Below, piece by piece: positions 14,343-21,661 of a DNA stretch of 40,471 bases. Origin of the DNA: a virus. The number at the start of each line of letters is the position of its first letter. Within the stretch, counting starts at the first letter, position 1. Position numbers and translations under genes: made by a program. The DNA lies in the IMG/VR virus record IMGVR_UViG_3300048016_000077, positions 1 through 40,471 of that record, one strand, 5' to 3'. The notes beneath the pieces were generated by a model, which had not been told where the DNA came from, did no database searches, and saw only the letters and a program-made list of their open reading frames with translations.

Positions 14343-14591
14343 ATTGTGCGAGCTTTGATTGTTATTCTCTTTAGCCTTATCTCGCTGCATTTCTTACCTC
14401 ATATGTTCTATGGGATCTAAGTAAATAGAACTCTCTAATATCTCCACACTTAACATCTGGAGATTTGGTTTTTTTATCTTAGTCTCTTCGAAGCGAATAT
14501 ATTTTACCTCTTGAGCTAGTTCCTTTACTCTTACACACAATCCGCGAAGGAATGCACCGTCTCTTCTTGCAGATGTTCCGGCATCTGATAC
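14343..14591 (-). ncRNA. Candidate structured RNA, with an ORF lacking a start
   Basis: The minus strand forms CAGATG/CATCTG, ATCTCCA/TGGAGAT, GTTCTAT/ATAGAAC and GCGAG/CTCGC hairpins in sequence, ending next to the Asn-like tRNA. A 65-codon frame (GAFLRGLCVRVKELAQEVKY in its middle) is also open from 14591 to 14394, in frame with and directly after the TAG of the preceding small ORF. Structured RNA is preferred because of the perfect hairpins, but coding by amber readthrough cannot be excluded. Confidence 0.4.
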
Positions 14592-14690
14592 CTATTGTGT
14601 TTTCATAACATTCTTATTTAGAATACTAAAAGCTATTTCCGATTCATCCATTAAAATTTTACAAAATTCTTCAATTTCCTTTTTATCCAT
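14592..14690 (-). CDS. Short ORF ending in TAG
   Basis: 32 aa, MDKKEIEEFCKILMDESEIA at the start, helical and acidic, ending MKTQ-TAG. The same frame continues 65 codons past the amber. CTAAATA lies inside it, 8 nt before an internal ATG at 14606. Weakly supported as a gene. Confidence 0.4.
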   Translation of the reverse strand: MDKKEIEEFCKILMDESEIAFSILNKNVMKTQ

Positions 14691-14811
14691 AAAAAATTAT
14701 TTCCACCAATAATTTCTAGTTCAACATGAGGTTTCCCACTCGGCATACTAAATGATTTTACAATTGTGAAGTCTTGATTATCTTTATTGGTATATATTAC
14801 TTGTTTTTCAT
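14651..14811 (-). pseudogene. Small gene with a probable A-run frameshift after the start
   Basis: ATG at 14811 is followed by five A and stops after four codons. With one more A it would read MKKQVIYTNKDNQDFTIVKS and on to MPSGKPHVELEIIGGNNF, a natural-looking protein of about 50 aa. It follows the 2H phosphoesterase gene closely. Decay, slippage or a sequencing error in the homopolymer are all possible. Confidence 0.45.
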
Positions 14812-14816
14812 AACTT

Positions 14817-15356
14817 TTACTTAATAGTCCAGAATACCTTTTCTGAATCTTTATTTGAAAATATAAATTTATTAGAGGTTTCTACAGTTTTAAATGCTTT
14901 TGATTCCATATCAACATATTTTTTACCAGTTCCCGGTTTTAAATATGCCACTGTTAAGTGTGGTTTATAGTCTGGATAATCATTAGTATAATCTAATAAC
15001 TTAGTAACTTGTTTATTAAGTTTACGTAAATCTTTTGATTTAACTGAACATTTCAATACATCGTAATTATCGTTTTCAAATAACGATAATTTCTCCAATT
15101 GATATTCTACTGAGGTTAATTCTAGAACATCTTTAACAACATCAGGGTCTTGTTCATGTATACCATACAAAACAGTGATATGTGGTTCTTTTTCTAAGCC
15201 ATATCCTTCTTCATCATAAATATCTTCTTTCTCAATATGAGACTGAATATTTTTCAATTCAGTTTCAAAATTCGAACAATCCAACATTAAACATGAATAA
15301 GATCTAGGTTTTGAATTTTCAAAGACTAGATCAAAATAATCTTTAAAGTTTATCAT
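14817..15356 (-). CDS. 2H phosphoesterase (2'-5' RNA ligase-like)
   Basis: 179 aa. Two HxT motifs in the right spacing, EPHITVLYG (His59, Thr61) and KPHLTVAYL (His133, Thr135), define the 2H phosphoesterase superfamily, which acts on 2'-5' or cyclic phosphate bonds of RNA. In phage some members remove host cyclic nucleotide or oligoadenylate signals; others act in RNA repair. The setting in a tRNA array makes tRNA end repair an attractive but unproven role. TTAAATA 5 nt before the ATG at 15356 fixes the start. Confidence 0.85.
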   Translation of the reverse strand: MINFKDYFDLVFENSKPRSYSCLMLDCSNFETELKNIQSHIEKEDIYDEEGYGLEKEPHITVLYGIHEQDPDVVKDVLELTSVEYQLEKLSLFENDNYDVLKCSVKSKDLRKLNKQVTKLLDYTNDYPDYKPHLTVAYLKPGTGKKYVDMESKAFKTVETSNKFIFSNKDSEKVFWTIK

Positions 15357-15389
15357 GTGATTATTTAATATATATAATGGACTTTTCAA

Positions 15390-15476
15390 TGGTGTGTGCC
15401 AAGAGATTCGAACTCTTCAAGCCCGAAGGCAACGGGGTTACAGCCCGTCCCACTACGCCGCCAGTGGAGGACACAC
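15390..15476 (-). tRNA. tRNA-Tyr(GTA), CCA encoded
   Basis: Acceptor GTGTGTC/GGCACAC, A73 and encoded CCA; D-arm CCAC/GTGG; anticodon stem ACGGG/CCCGT with loop CTGTAAC; long variable arm, normal for bacterial Tyr; T-arm AAGAG TTCGAAT CTCTT. Confidence 0.94.
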
Positions 15477-15694
15477 TTATTTCTTATTCTTTCCACAGTA
15501 TGTATCCGTCTGACTATGGCAATTAGGACATACAAATCTTAGATTTTCCAATCTATGATCAGAGGAATCCCCATTAATATGATCTAAATGCATTGAAATA
15601 GGAAGATTATTCCATTTGGTTATTTGACATATACTACATTCATTTACAAGGATTTACAAACTTCTTCTAAGTCTATGTTTAATTTACCATTCAT
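15477..15694 (-). pseudogene. Frameshifted HNH endonuclease
   Basis: A start at 15694 (MNGKLNIDLEEVCK) meets a stop, while another frame continues NECSICQITKW, then MHLDHINGDSSDHRLENL and FVCPNCHSQTDT, a complete HNH core. A near-repeat (TTGTAAAT twice, 10 nt apart) marks the junction at about 15650. Its stop abuts the 5' end of tRNA-Tyr. A decaying mobile endonuclease. Confidence 0.65.
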
Positions 15695-15815
15695 TTTTTA
15701 GTCCTTCATTTTTTTTTTGCGGATTCAATAAAACTTGATTATCTGCTAATTCAATCATATCTCCAACTTTAAGCTTACGATCATTTAATTGAATAGCACC
15801 TTGATCCAAATCCAT
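15684..15815 (-). CDS. Very small hypothetical protein
   Basis: 43 aa, MDLDQGAIQLNDRKLKVGDM then IELADNQVLLNPQKK. Continuous frame between mazG-like and the HNH remnant, overlapping the latter's ATG. The KVGDMIEL part resembles a small beta-barrel strand pair. Function unknown. Confidence 0.45.
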   Translation of the reverse strand: MDLDQGAIQLNDRKLKVGDMIELADNQVLLNPQKKNEGLKNEW

Positions 15816-15843
15816 TGTATGAAATCAACTACATTACAATATT

Positions 15844-16170
15844 TCATCTATTGTCTCCACTTCCACTAATTTTATTACGTTCTTTTCTACTGGCAAGTTT
15901 ATCCAAGTTCATCTGAGCCATTTCCTCAAGAGTATACCCTAAGTCTCTAGCCAATGCTGCCAAATACCAAAGAACGTCACCACTCTCAAAAATTATTTGT
16001 TTTTTAATTTCATCAGTAAAAACTCCATTATTATCTCTTAGAACTTTCTTAACTTTATCTGCTACTTCTCCTGCTTCACCGCTAAGTCCAAGTGTTGGAT
16101 ATACGATTGCGTGACCTGAACCGTAGATTGAGGTTTCAATTGCTTTGTTTTGGTATTCGTTTATTTGCAT
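15844..16170 (-). CDS. MazG-like nucleotide pyrophosphohydrolase
   Basis: 108 aa. GLSGEAGEVADKV (28-40) and FESGDVLWYLAALARDLGYT (61-80) give the ExxE and ExxD metal-binding pairs of the all-alpha MazG/NTP-PPase fold. It hydrolyses nucleoside triphosphates to monophosphates; phage MazG proteins are thought to adjust dNTP pools or alarmone levels. ATG at 16170 (MQINEYQNKA) gives the usual length; an upstream ATG would start within tRNA-like sequence. It sits alone in the tRNA array. Confidence 0.87.
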   Translation of the reverse strand: MQINEYQNKAIETSIYGSGHAIVYPTLGLSGEAGEVADKVKKVLRDNNGVFTDEIKKQIIFESGDVLWYLAALARDLGYTLEEMAQMNLDKLASRKERNKISGSGDNR

Positions 16171-16183
16171 AATTTTAAATTTA

Positions 16184-16255
16184 TGGTGCGGCCAAAGGCA
16201 ATCGAAACCTTTATGATTCACTTTACGGGCAAATCATAATCCCATCGTTAACGCG
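16184..16255 (-). pseudogene. Degenerate tRNA-like sequence with CCA
   Basis: AAGGT TTCGATT GCCTT resembles a T-arm, followed 7 nt later by A and an encoded CCA. The middle can form TATGATT/AATCATA, too long for a normal anticodon arm, and the expected acceptor 5' strand does not pair. Probably a decayed tRNA. Confidence 0.4.
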
Positions 16256-16262
16256 CATATGT

Positions 16263-16332
16263 AGGAATAGACAAAATCGAATTGTCGTTCTCGCCTTATG
16301 AAAGCGTTGTCTTACCATTAGACGATATTCCA
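16263..16332 (-). tRNA. tRNA with anticodon CAT (elongator Met or Ile2)
   Basis: Acceptor TGGAATA/TATTCCT (1-72 unpaired), D-arm GTCT/AGAC, anticodon loop TTCATAA, T-arm GACAA TTCGATT TTGTC. Normal variable loop. CAT could be Met or, if lysidinylated, Ile(AUA); no other Ile tRNA was found here. Confidence 0.85.
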
Positions 16333-16339
16333 ATTATGT

Positions 16340-16427
16340 TGCAGGGGTCAGATTTGAACTGACAACGGGATTTTAACCTTTCTCCAGCTTATGAGGCTGG
16401 CATGTTACCGGATTACACTACCCTACG
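16340..16427 (-). tRNA. tRNA-Met(CAT), C1xA72, with ~20-nt variable arm
   Basis: Acceptor CGTAGGG/CCCTGCA has a C1xA72 mismatch, the hallmark of bacterial initiator tRNA, and A73. Anticodon stem CCAGC/GCTGG, loop CTCATAA; T-arm GTCAG TTCAAAT CTGAC. The anticodon stem lacks the three initiator G-C pairs. The variable region is about 20 nt with GG/CC pairing. Confidence 0.83.
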
Positions 16428-17179
16428 ATTTAATTAATTTTCTTGTTTTTGAATCTATTCCAATATTTTCACATCTTTTTCTAATAGCGTTATCTGAAAC
16501 TCCGAACATTTTACCAATTCTTGTAAATGGAACTTTATCACAACACACTAATTTTGTCAAGTCATCGTCCGATATTTCGAATTTTTTACTATGTTTCCCG
16601 GTGATTTTATTTGAACATTTGATACATCTTGTGGATATTTTATTTATCCTAGTCCCACAATCAATACATTTAGATCTCTGTTTTTCTCCATAACAAAACG
16701 TATCGGTTTGACTGTGACAGTTTGGACATAAAAATCTTAAGTTGGTGGGGGGTTATTATTCGTTGGATTACCGTCGATGTGGTCTAGTTGTAGACTTAAT
16801 TCTATACCATTCCACGACCTTTTAATATTACAAATAGCGCAATTAGTGTGTGGAACTATATTAGATTTTATAATTCTTTGTTTATCTCCAGAATGGAGTA
16901 ATTTTGGAATTTTTAACTTTTCTAAAACTTCATCTTTTGTATATGCTGTGCAATCAAATTTTCTATTTAAATTGGAACCTAACCCTAAATTAATATGAGA
17001 GTAATCGATTCCATCTTCATCTAACCTTTTCTTGAGAATAATATACCACCTAGATGTTAGGTGTTTTTCATAACCTAATTTTCTTAGTATTTCAGCGATA
17101 CTACTAGATTCTTCTGTTATTTCTATAAGTTTAGATTTTTCTATTTCCAGATAATAGACTTTCTTCTTTTATTTTCCAT
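16423..17179 (-). pseudogene. Homing-type HNH endonuclease with two frameshifts
   Basis: From ATG at 17179 (preceded by CTAAATA, 5 nt) the first 12 codons run into TAG; another frame then reads ITEESSSIAEILRKLGY, an N-terminal helix-turn-helix, to LDHIDGNPTNN, where a C6 run breaks it; a third frame continues NLRFLCPNCHSQTDTFC, a zinc ribbon (CIDCGTR..CIKC) and a C-terminal helix-turn-helix (TRIGKMFGVSDNAIRKRC). This is a full HNH protein of about 250 codons in three frames. One extra C in the run would restore the second junction. Confidence 0.72.
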
Positions 17180-17219
17180 ACTATTATTTAGTCTTTCGAA
17201 CTTCAAATCATTGAATAGC

Positions 17220-17304
17220 AATGCCGACGCGAATCGAACGCGCACTGTCCTTGCGGACTCCAGAGTGAAAGTCTGGTGGGGATAACCAATTTTCCTACGG
17301 CATC
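17220..17304 (-). tRNA. tRNA-Glu(TTC) with long variable arm
   Basis: Acceptor GATGCCG/CGGCATT, G73 as in Glu; anticodon stem CCAGA/TCTGG with loop CTTTCAC; T-arm GCGCG TTCGATT CGCGT. The variable region is 16 nt with GTCC-GCAA-GGAC, absent from normal tRNA-Glu. Confidence 0.87.
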
Positions 17305-17361
17305 GTTTCCCGGATTATAATCCGGTTTTAATTAATGTCAACTTAATATTTGCATTTTAAC

Positions 17362-17431
17362 AGGCTTTCGCGTGACCGCACAATTTTCCGTGCTGCTTGG
17401 GCGTTTCAGGCACTCCCTCGTCTTGGGCCTA
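17362..17431 (-). ncRNA. Candidate compact structured RNA
   Basis: AGGC/GCCT closes about 70 nt containing GCAC/GTGC and GGG/CCC helices and the segment CCTGAAACGCCCAAGCAG. It lies just downstream of a strong terminator and has higher G+C than its surroundings. CTTGGGC occurs twice on the plus strand. No known riboswitch or ribozyme was matched with confidence. Confidence 0.4.
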
Positions 17432-17444
17432 TCATATCCTTAAC

Positions 17445-17474
17445 AAAAAAGACTCCCTATTTTCGTAGGGAGTC
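17445..17474 (-). terminator. Rho-independent terminator
   Basis: On the minus strand GACTCCCTA-CGAAAA-TAGGGAGTC is followed by six T. It would end transcripts from the 18947-17607 operon before the tRNA array. Confidence 0.88.
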
Positions 17475-17520
17475 TCATTATATTTGGGTTTTAATTAATA
17501 TCAAACAACAAGACTCCCTT

Positions 17521-17539
17521 AGTAATCTTTACGATTACT
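17521..17539. other. Hairpin AGTAATC/GATTACT
   Basis: 7-bp inverted repeat with a 5-nt loop, no T-run on either side, upstream of the terminator in the leftward direction and next to a second copy of GACTCCCT. The remaining bases 17305-17606 hold no gene. Confidence 0.5.
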
Positions 17540-17606
17540 TGTTGGGTAAAATCCGCCTTGTTCGATATGTGACATTTGTTTTGGTATTTTTATTTAGTCT
17601 TCTGTA

Positions 17607-18257
17607 TTAAATTTTATCAGAATTTAATAATGTTTTTTCATCATCACTAAATGCTACGGACGCACAATATTGTTCCATGGTATTGGCGGATCTTGCAGAT
17701 CTCATCTTCAATCCAAGTGTAGAGAATGTTGCGTTTGAGTTTGTAGTATTATACGTGCTCATATTTGAGGCAGCAAATCCCCAATTTCTGGCTTCATTTA
17801 TAGAAGCTAAAGATGCTCCTATAAATTGAAATTGCCATTTATAAGTATTGGTTTGTTCTTCGATAAGTTTTTTAATATCTTCCTTTTTAAATTCTTTAGA
17901 TGAATTTTCTTCACCATCGGTTTGCACTACCACCATTACTTTCATAGGACGATCCTTTTCTTTCATCTTAGCAAGATTCTCACCTACGGTAACAATAGTC
18001 TTTCCAATAGCATCCAATAGTGCAGTTCCACCTCTAGGTGTAACAGTAAGTTCATCTTTAACGTCCTTAATATCAGTGAAATCTTCTAATAGCTCATATT
18101 CGGTATCAAATGCAGCAACAGTAAATGTGCATTTTCCGGGTTCTTCCTTATTTTGTTTTACAAGTTCGGTGTAACCACCCATAACGTCTTTCCAGCAGGA
18201 AGACATGCTTCCGCTGCGGTCGATTATCATTGCGATGTGTGTGTAATTTTTGTTCAT
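17607..18257 (-). CDS. von Willebrand factor A domain protein
   Basis: 216 aa. IAMIIDRSGSMSS near residue 9-21 is the metal-ion-dependent adhesion site (DxSxS), RGGTALLDAI supplies the MIDAS Thr and VVVQTDGEENSS the following Asp. The single VWA domain is close to the whole protein. VWA proteins mediate metal-dependent protein binding; phage copies have no settled role. ATG at 18257 is preferred to the TTG immediately before it. It lies at the end of a three-gene unit closed by the terminator at 17445. Confidence 0.87.
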   Translation of the reverse strand: MNKNYTHIAMIIDRSGSMSSCWKDVMGGYTELVKQNKEEPGKCTFTVAAFDTEYELLEDFTDIKDVKDELTVTPRGGTALLDAIGKTIVTVGENLAKMKEKDRPMKVMVVVQTDGEENSSKEFKKEDIKKLIEEQTNTYKWQFQFIGASLASINEARNWGFAASNMSTYNTTNSNATFSTLGLKMRSARSANTMEQYCASVAFSDDEKTLLNSDKI

Positions 18258-18288
18258 CAAAATAAATTTACCACACTATTTTGGAATG

Positions 18289-18612
18289 TCAACTTAATTT
18301 CTGAAGAAATCTTCGAAGATAATGTAAGGCACGTTCACCTTTATGAATAGCTTCCTGATGAACACCATCAGTAGATTTTAACAACCATCCACCTTTAGTT
18401 TCTTTTGCAGTAATAAGACCTTTAGAAATGGCATCATTCATCATATTTTGAACTGCTTTTTGATCACCGTGTCCAGATTTTCCCTCATACACTATTTCAG
18501 TGTAATCTTTTAAATCAAATTTGGAGAATTTATTATTTTCCTTAATAACTTCTTCCTCTGATTTTTTACCCGATTTTATATTTTCGTAAATATTTTGTAA
18601 TGATTTGTTCAT
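18289..18612 (-). CDS. Hypothetical protein
   Basis: 107 aa, MNKSLQNIYENIKSGKKSEE at the start, basic and helical, with a winged-helix-like C-terminal half (AVQNMMNDAISKGLITAKET, then KGGWLLKS). It overlaps the upstream gene by ATGA-type coupling (18609-18612). Function unknown; a small DNA-binding role is only a guess. Confidence 0.65.
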   Translation of the reverse strand: MNKSLQNIYENIKSGKKSEEEVIKENNKFSKFDLKDYTEIVYEGKSGHGDQKAVQNMMNDAISKGLITAKETKGGWLLKSTDGVHQEAIHKGERALHYLRRFLQKLS

Positions 18613-18947
18613 AAATTTTTTATTATTTTAATCAATCCGCTTAAAATTAATATAGAATTTTTATCCATATTATTATTGTGATCTAAATCTTGCATACTTT
18701 TATGAAGTAATTGTAATATAGTGGATTTACTTACTGCGGAATCTTCCTCTTGTTCATAAGGATTTTGGCCACTAGCCATACTAAGGGATGCTATATTAGC
18801 AGGAGAATCACCGCTACCGAAGACTCCCTTCATTCGGATACTATCCTTGGTTTCTTGTGGGGGAAGCGTAGAACGACCATCTGCGGGGTAATTGGGACTA
18901 CTCGGACCCCATCCTTCATATAACATTCCTATTTCTTTGATCCACAT
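18609..18947 (-). CDS. Hypothetical protein
   Basis: 112 aa. N-terminal half is Pro/Ser/Gly rich (GWGPSSPNYPADGRSTLPPQ), C-terminal half a helix pair. The ATG at 18947 is preceded by TTAAATA with 5 nt spacing, so this is the first gene of the late unit 18947-17607. A virion or assembly role would fit the promoter class but is not shown. Confidence 0.65.
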   Translation of the reverse strand: MWIKEIGMLYEGWGPSSPNYPADGRSTLPPQETKDSIRMKGVFGSGDSPANIASLSMASGQNPYEQEEDSAVSKSTILQLLHKSMQDLDHNNNMDKNSILILSGLIKIIKNL

Positions 18948-19050
18948 ATTATTATTTAATCGATTGGAAAAAATTCCTATTTATTCACACGGATGAACTT
19001 TTTAAAGGTTTGAAATTTATATTTTTGAGGGTAAATAATCAAACAAAAAA

Positions 19051-19096
19051 CGATTGACTTTCTCCGATTAGATGGTCTAATTGAGAACGGTCAACG
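19051..19096 (+). promoter_or_regulatory. Leader stem-loop before the ribonucleotide reductase gene
   Basis: TTGAC-TTTCTC-cg-ATTAGA-tgg-TCTAAT-t-GAGAA-cg-GTCAA forms a long, slightly bulged hairpin ending 18 nt before the start codon. TTGACT could alternatively be a -35 element for a host-type promoter. No cobalamin riboswitch was recognised although the enzyme needs B12. Confidence 0.5.
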
Positions 19097-19114
19097 AGAC
19101 ATTTTATAAAACTT

Positions 19115-21433
19115 ATGAGTATTAAAGCATTATCCGATTACACATTTTATTCTCGTTACGCGAGATACAACAAAGAGAAAAAAAGAAGAGAGACATGGGA
19201 AGAAGCGGTAGGTAGAGTATTTGAAATGCATAGAATAAAATATGCGAAACAAATTGAAGAAAATCCAGAATTGGATCAACTTATTTCATTTGCACAATCA
19301 ATGCAAAATAAGAAAAGGGTTCTGGCAGCACAAAGAACATTACAATTTGCTGGTGATCCAATTTTCAAACATGAATTAAAAGTATACAATTGTTTATTCA
19401 CACATATTGATAGAGAACGAGTATTTCAAGAGATTATGTATTCTCTTCTATGTGGATGCGGTGTTGGGTTTTCTGTTCAGAAGCAACATGTCAAAAAGTT
19501 GGGAGTGATACATAAACGCAGCATACTTACAAATAAATATACTATTGAAGATTCAATCGAGGGTTGGGCGGATGCGATTGGTGTTTTATTAGATTCATAT
19601 TTTCAATCCAACGATGAATTTAAATCACATCACGGAGCCACATTGAAATATGATTTTTCTAAAATCAGACCAGAAGGCACCTTAATCGCTGGACAATTCA
19701 AAGCACCGGGACCGAATGGGCTGAAGGCATCTTTAGAAAAAATAGAATTTGTTATAGAACAAAGATTAAATTCTCCAGAATTCAATACCGATGAATTTGC
19801 GGGTAAACTTCGTCCTATCGATGCATATGATATTATCATGCACATTTCCGATGCCGTTTTGTCCGGTGGTGTTCGTCGTTCCGCCACCCTTTGTCTCTTC
19901 TCTCATGACGATGAAGAGATGTTGAATGCCAAGATTGGAGATTGGTTTATTACTAATCCTCAACGTGGTCGTTCTAATAACAGTGCTGCTCTTTTAAAAG
20001 GTAAAGTCACAAGAGAAGAATTTGCAAAATTAATGAAATCCACAAAGGAGTTCGGTGAACCCGGATTTATTTGGATGGATGATTTGGATATTGGTTATAA
20101 TCCTTGTGTTGAAATTGGTATGTATCCAAAAACCAAAGATGGTCGTAGTGGTTTTCAAGGATGTAATCTTACAGAGATTAATGGTAAATGGTGTGATACA
20201 AAGGAAAACTTTTTAAAGGCTTGTGAAGCATCTGCTATTATAGGAACTTTACAGGCAGGATATACAGATTTTAAATATCTTTCCAAAGAATCCAAAGAGA
20301 TTTTTGAAGAAGAGGCACTACTTGGTTGTTCCATTACTGGAATGATGGATAATCCTGATTTATTATTTGATGAAGAGATTCAACAAGAAGCCGCTAAATC
20401 AATTTTAGATATTAATAAAAAAATTGCAACAATGTTGGGTATTAATCCTTGTGCGAGAGCTACCTGTGTTAAACCCGCTGGTTCTACGTCATGTGTATTG
20501 GGAACTGCATCCGGTATCCATCCACATCACGCAAAACGTTATGTAAGAAGAGTTCAAGCAAATAAATCAGAATTTTGTTTAAAGGAAACGGAAAAAAGAA
20601 ATCCTGCTGCGGTTGAAGAATCAGTTTGGTCCACAAATAAAACGGATAAAGTTATTTCATTTTTATGTGAAGTTCCAGTTGGTGCTATTGTAAAGAATCA
20701 ATTAAAAGCGGTTGAACTCTTAGAAAGAGTTAGAACGACTCAACAAAATTGGGTAGATCATGGAACTGTTATAGAACGTTGTGTTAATCCAAAAGCAAGA
20801 CATAACGTTTCTAATACTATTACTGTAAAACCTGACGAATGGGAAGATGTTGAAAACTTCATCTTTGATAATCAACAATGGTTTGCTGGAATTTCTTTAT
20901 TACCTTCTTCTGGGGATTTGGATTATGCTCAAGCACCATTTGCAACCGTATTAACACCGTCTGAGTTGGTTAAAGAATACGGAGACGCATCTGTATTTGC
21001 ATCAGGTCTTATTGTAGATGGTCTTGCTGCATTTGATAATAATCTTTGGAGAGCTTGTGATACCGTTCTTGGATTCGGTGAGGATTTAACCAAAGGTCAC
21101 GGTTGGATTAAACCAGTTTACCCAACAGTTAAAAGAACGAATAAAGCGTTGGCTGAATATTTTTTAGAAACTGAATCATATGATGAATGGTTTAATAAAG
21201 TTGATTGGGTTCGTAGAGTGAAACAATTCGGTGATAGATACTTTGATGGTGATGTTAAACGTGCTACATATTGTTTAAAACATGTTTCTCTATGGAAAAC
21301 TTGGTGTGACCTTAAGAGAGAATATGTTGAGCTTGATTGGACGCAAATAACTGAAGATCATGAAAGTCATGTTGATGCCGATACTTTGGGCGCACAGGCT
21401 TGTTCAGGCACAGGAACGTGTGAATTAATGTGA
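19115..21433 (+). CDS. nrdJ: Adenosylcobalamin-dependent (class II) ribonucleotide reductase
   Basis: 772 aa, the monomeric RTPR type. VYNC (Cys92) and GFQGCNL (Cys350) give the redox pair; NPCVEI (329-334) carries the thiyl-radical Cys331 and Glu333; LLCGCGVGFS follows the family; the C-terminal CSGTGTC (763-769) is the swinging disulfide that re-reduces the active site. It makes deoxynucleotides from ribonucleotides and needs B12 from the host. TTTTATAAAACTTATG, a variant of the late motif, precedes the ATG. Followed by a BFD-like gene and clpP on the same strand. Confidence 0.95.
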   Translation: MSIKALSDYTFYSRYARYNKEKKRRETWEEAVGRVFEMHRIKYAKQIEENPELDQLISFAQSMQNKKRVLAAQRTLQFAGDPIFKHELKVYNCLFTHIDRERVFQEIMYSLLCGCGVGFSVQKQHVKKLGVIHKRSILTNKYTIEDSIEGWADAIGVLLDSYFQSNDEFKSHHGATLKYDFSKIRPEGTLIAGQFKAPGPNGLKASLEKIEFVIEQRLNSPEFNTDEFAGKLRPIDAYDIIMHISDAVLSGGVRRSATLCLFSHDDEEMLNAKIGDWFITNPQRGRSNNSAALLKGKVTREEFAKLMKSTKEFGEPGFIWMDDLDIGYNPCVEIGMYPKTKDGRSGFQGCNLTEINGKWCDTKENFLKACEASAIIGTLQAGYTDFKYLSKESKEIFEEEALLGCSITGMMDNPDLLFDEEIQQEAAKSILDINKKIATMLGINPCARATCVKPAGSTSCVLGTASGIHPHHAKRYVRRVQANKSEFCLKETEKRNPAAVEESVWSTNKTDKVISFLCEVPVGAIVKNQLKAVELLERVRTTQQNWVDHGTVIERCVNPKARHNVSNTITVKPDEWEDVENFIFDNQQWFAGISLLPSSGDLDYAQAPFATVLTPSELVKEYGDASVFASGLIVDGLAAFDNNLWRACDTVLGFGEDLTKGHGWIKPVYPTVKRTNKALAEYFLETESYDEWFNKVDWVRRVKQFGDRYFDGDVKRATYCLKHVSLWKTWCDLKREYVELDWTQITEDHESHVDADTLGAQACSGTGTCELM

Positions 21434-21469
21434 ATTAATTATATGTTCTGGAGGTAGCTGCGAGATTCT

Positions 21470-21661
21470 ATGATTGATAAATGTATATGTTATAATAGAT
21501 CTTTTAGAAGAATCCATAAAGAAGCAACGGAAACTGGAATAGATACATTGGAAAATGTAAAATCCATTATGAATATTTGCAACAAATGTCAACTATGTAA
21601 TCCCTACATAGTTGACATGTTTAAGACAGGGAAAGTAGAATTTAATAAAATAATAAAATGA
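21470..21661 (+). CDS. BFD-like [2Fe-2S] protein
   Basis: 63 aa. CIC at residues 5-7 and CNKCQLC at ~37-43 match the CxC...CxxC ligand pattern of bacterioferritin-associated-ferredoxin-like [2Fe-2S] domains, usually about this size. A redox or iron-sensing role is likely; direct pairing with the reductase is inference. A GGAGG lies 15 nt before the ATG, too far for a usual ribosome binding site. The gene contains a perfect 14-bp inverted repeat and overlaps clpP by ATGA. Confidence 0.68.
   Translation: MIDKCICYNRSFRRIHKEATETGIDTLENVKSIMNICNKCQLCNPYIVDMFKTGKVEFNKIIK
21586..21618. repeat. Perfect 14-bp inverted repeat inside a coding region
   Basis: ATGTCAACTATGTA and TACATAGTTGACAT flank a 5-nt loop (ATCCC). 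It encodes the Cys-cluster end of the BFD-like protein, 40 bp before clpP. In mRNA it forms a very stable hairpin that may control clpP translation or transcript processing. Confidence 0.85.

Noticed and set aside
9788-17304. CRISPR array
   Set aside because: The spaced similar segments are tRNA T-arms, not identical direct repeats.
17350-17610. Plus-strand ORF over the terminator region
   Set aside because: Runs through a strong terminator stem and a structured RNA on the other strand; composition not protein-like.
19054-19082. Classical sigma70 promoter for the reductase
   Set aside because: TTGACT is present, but the -10 candidates at proper distance are poor and the bases are part of a hairpin; kept only as an alternative.
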